From Tritrichomonas musculus (taxonomy: Eukaryota > Parabasalia > Tritrichomonadida > Tritrichomonadidae), in NCBI GenBank assembly GCA_039105265.1, contig JAPFFF010000001.1:6138001-6202000 (forward strand): a stretch of DNA of 64,000 nucleotides. Reading direction: 5' to 3'. Made by a program: the position numbers and the translations under genes. The notes under the pieces were generated by a model that worked only from the letters and a program-made list of their open reading frames with translations, ran no database searches and had not been told where the DNA came from. Positions 62,970 through 64,000 of the stretch are shown in pieces; the stretch's first letter is position 1; every line of letters begins with the position of its first letter.

Positions 62970-64000
62970 TCAAATGACCGATCCAAAATATTCAAGCGAA
63001 GAGAGACCTAATTCGTTCCTGCCACATGCATTTTTTCCAGTTTGGCGAAGTCTGAGGTATCTGTAGAATTCATTTACTGGCCGTTGAATGTCGAATGTGC
63101 AAATGACACTCTGAGCATTGAGGCTCTTTACATCACTGCGGCTGTCAATGACTGTCCAGTCATTGTCACTGTTTGAGCCTTCAATCACCCAGTGCATCGG
63201 ATGAAAATCGCCGGTACCGTCCGGCTTCGACCTGATTGAGTATTGAGTCGGCCGAACTTTCAGATCTTTGAAGTCGTACTTCAGCCATTGATTTTCTACA
63301 TTATGTGTGCACAAGAAAGTGTTTACGTTATCGAAATCAACAGTATTTTTTGCCCAGCAAGCAGTATATTCAGACGAAGCTGTGACAGAAACGACATCTT
63401 TTTCATGAACGTTTCCGCCTTCTATTTTTTTCGTGAGGAATCTGACGATGCCATTCAGGCGGTTGCACTCTTGCCCGTCAAACGAAAAAGTACGAACTGA
63501 TTGTGACGGTTGTTTGGCGGTTTCTTTTGTATATCTCTGTCTGCTTCCTTCATCTTCGCTTCCTTCTCCTTCTCTGCATATTCGGTCGCAGATGCTCCGC
63601 CAAAGACTCTCTGTCATTTTCCCTGCTTCCACGCGCTGCAGCAGCTCCTTGAATTTGCTGTCGCTCAGCTTGCGCATTCTCACTTCCTCGAGGAATGAAT
63701 TGATGCATGAGAAGTCAGATTCAGAATCGTCTTCCTTCACTTCACATTCAAAATACTCAGTGATGGTGTCAAAAAGGCAATCTTCGGTTTCAATTCTTAA
63801 ATGGTCGTTGCTGATGATCGAGTGAAAAAGTGGCTTTGAAATCGTTTTGATTTTGCTTTTGTCAATCAGATAGAAATTCCGGGCGATCACTGAAACGATG
63901 CTTCCTATGTCTATTTTGATTTCATTCGTCATGTTTTTCATGATTTCGCAGACTTCGAGTTCTTCCAGGCGCTTGACCATCTCATCGGCGCTATCATCTG
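62970..64000 (-). CDS. BACK-like plus F5/8-type C (discoidin) domain protein, 5' end outside window
   Basis: The frame is open to the right window edge (codons upstream of the first in-window Met read DDSADE), so the N-terminus is missing here. The first 90 residues resemble a BACK-type helical region (IARNFYLIDKSKIKTI; PLFHSIISNDHL; LFDTITEY), as follows a BTB domain. A charged linker (GEGSEDEGSRQR) leads to a discoidin/F5-8C domain of about 145 residues: VTASSEYTACWAKNTVDFDN, NQWLKYDFKD, HPMHWVIEGSNSDNDW, and FYRYLRLRQTG. The architecture BTB-BACK-F5/8C occurs in trichomonads and Dictyostelium; such proteins may be Cullin-3 adaptors. Function not established. Confidence 0.8.
   Translation of the reverse strand, partial: DDSADEMVKRLEELEVCEIMKNMTNEIKIDIGSIVSVIARNFYLIDKSKIKTISKPLFHSIISNDHLRIETEDCLFDTITEYFECEVKEDDSESDFSCINSFLEEVRMRKLSDSKFKELLQRVEAGKMTESLWRSICDRICREGEGSEDEGSRQRYTKETAKQPSQSVRTFSFDGQECNRLNGIVRFLTKKIEGGNVHEKDVVSVTASSEYTACWAKNTVDFDNVNTFLCTHNVENQWLKYDFKDLKVRPTQYSIRSKPDGTGDFHPMHWVIEGSNSDNDWTVIDSRSDVKSLNAQSVICTFDIQRPVNEFYRYLRLRQTGKNACGRNELGLSSLEYFGSVI

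Overview
The window looks like a piece of a parabasalid (trichomonad) nuclear genome, AT-rich and without introns that I can see. The evidence is a BspA-like leucine-rich-repeat surface protein with a trichomonad-type membrane tail, an ankyrin/BspA-LRR fusion, a TCA-type initiator close to start codons, and large Polinton (Maverick) elements, which are abundant in Trichomonas and its relatives. The species cannot be fixed from the sequence alone.

Layout. 1-9184: gene-poor host DNA with two short non-autonomous DNA transposons (a TA-flanked mariner-like MITE at 1402-1641 and an 8-bp-TSD hAT-like element at 2162-2971), a small unknown gene and a 1194-residue BspA-like surface protein. 9185-47169: an outer Polinton with terminal inverted repeats of about 254 bp. 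A second, clearly different Polinton (17306-40491) is inserted into it. 47170-64000: host genes, namely an MFS sugar porter, tRNA-Asp(GUC), a decaying deubiquitinase-like/kinase-like pseudogene, an E2-like fragment, an ankyrin/BspA-LRR gene, an L-rhamnose-mutarotase-like enzyme, a Dpy-30 protein, TFIIH p62/Tfb1, an unusual mRNA-capping protein and a partial BACK/discoidin-domain gene.

The Polintons. Both carry an rve-type integrase, type B DNA polymerase sequence, a double-jelly-roll major capsid protein, a packaging ATPase and a very large phage-tail-fibre-like protein. The inner element also has an adenain-like cysteine protease, an HNH endonuclease and several small unknown genes; it looks largely whole, and its terminal repeats are identical over their unique part, so it is probably young. 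The outer element is older because it is the target, and it looks partly broken (about one rearrangement plus the insertion). The inner element landed between two genes, so it disrupts no reading frame.

Most interesting points. (1) The capping protein at 59313-62246 appears to be one polypeptide made of an Spt5-like NGN-KOW module, an mRNA guanylyltransferase and an N7-methyltransferase. This would physically fuse the elongation factor that recruits capping enzyme to the capping enzyme itself. (2) Four unrelated proteins of the inner Polinton share a short TQT/IQT/VQT motif that matches the dynein light chain LC8 recognition pattern. (3) A single host locus combines a catalytically dead ubiquitin protease with a dead kinase and is itself decaying. 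(4) Seven inner-Polinton genes begin exactly with TAAATG, the signature of poxvirus late promoters. (5) Dpy-30, TFIIH p62 and the Spt5/capping fusion are neighbours.
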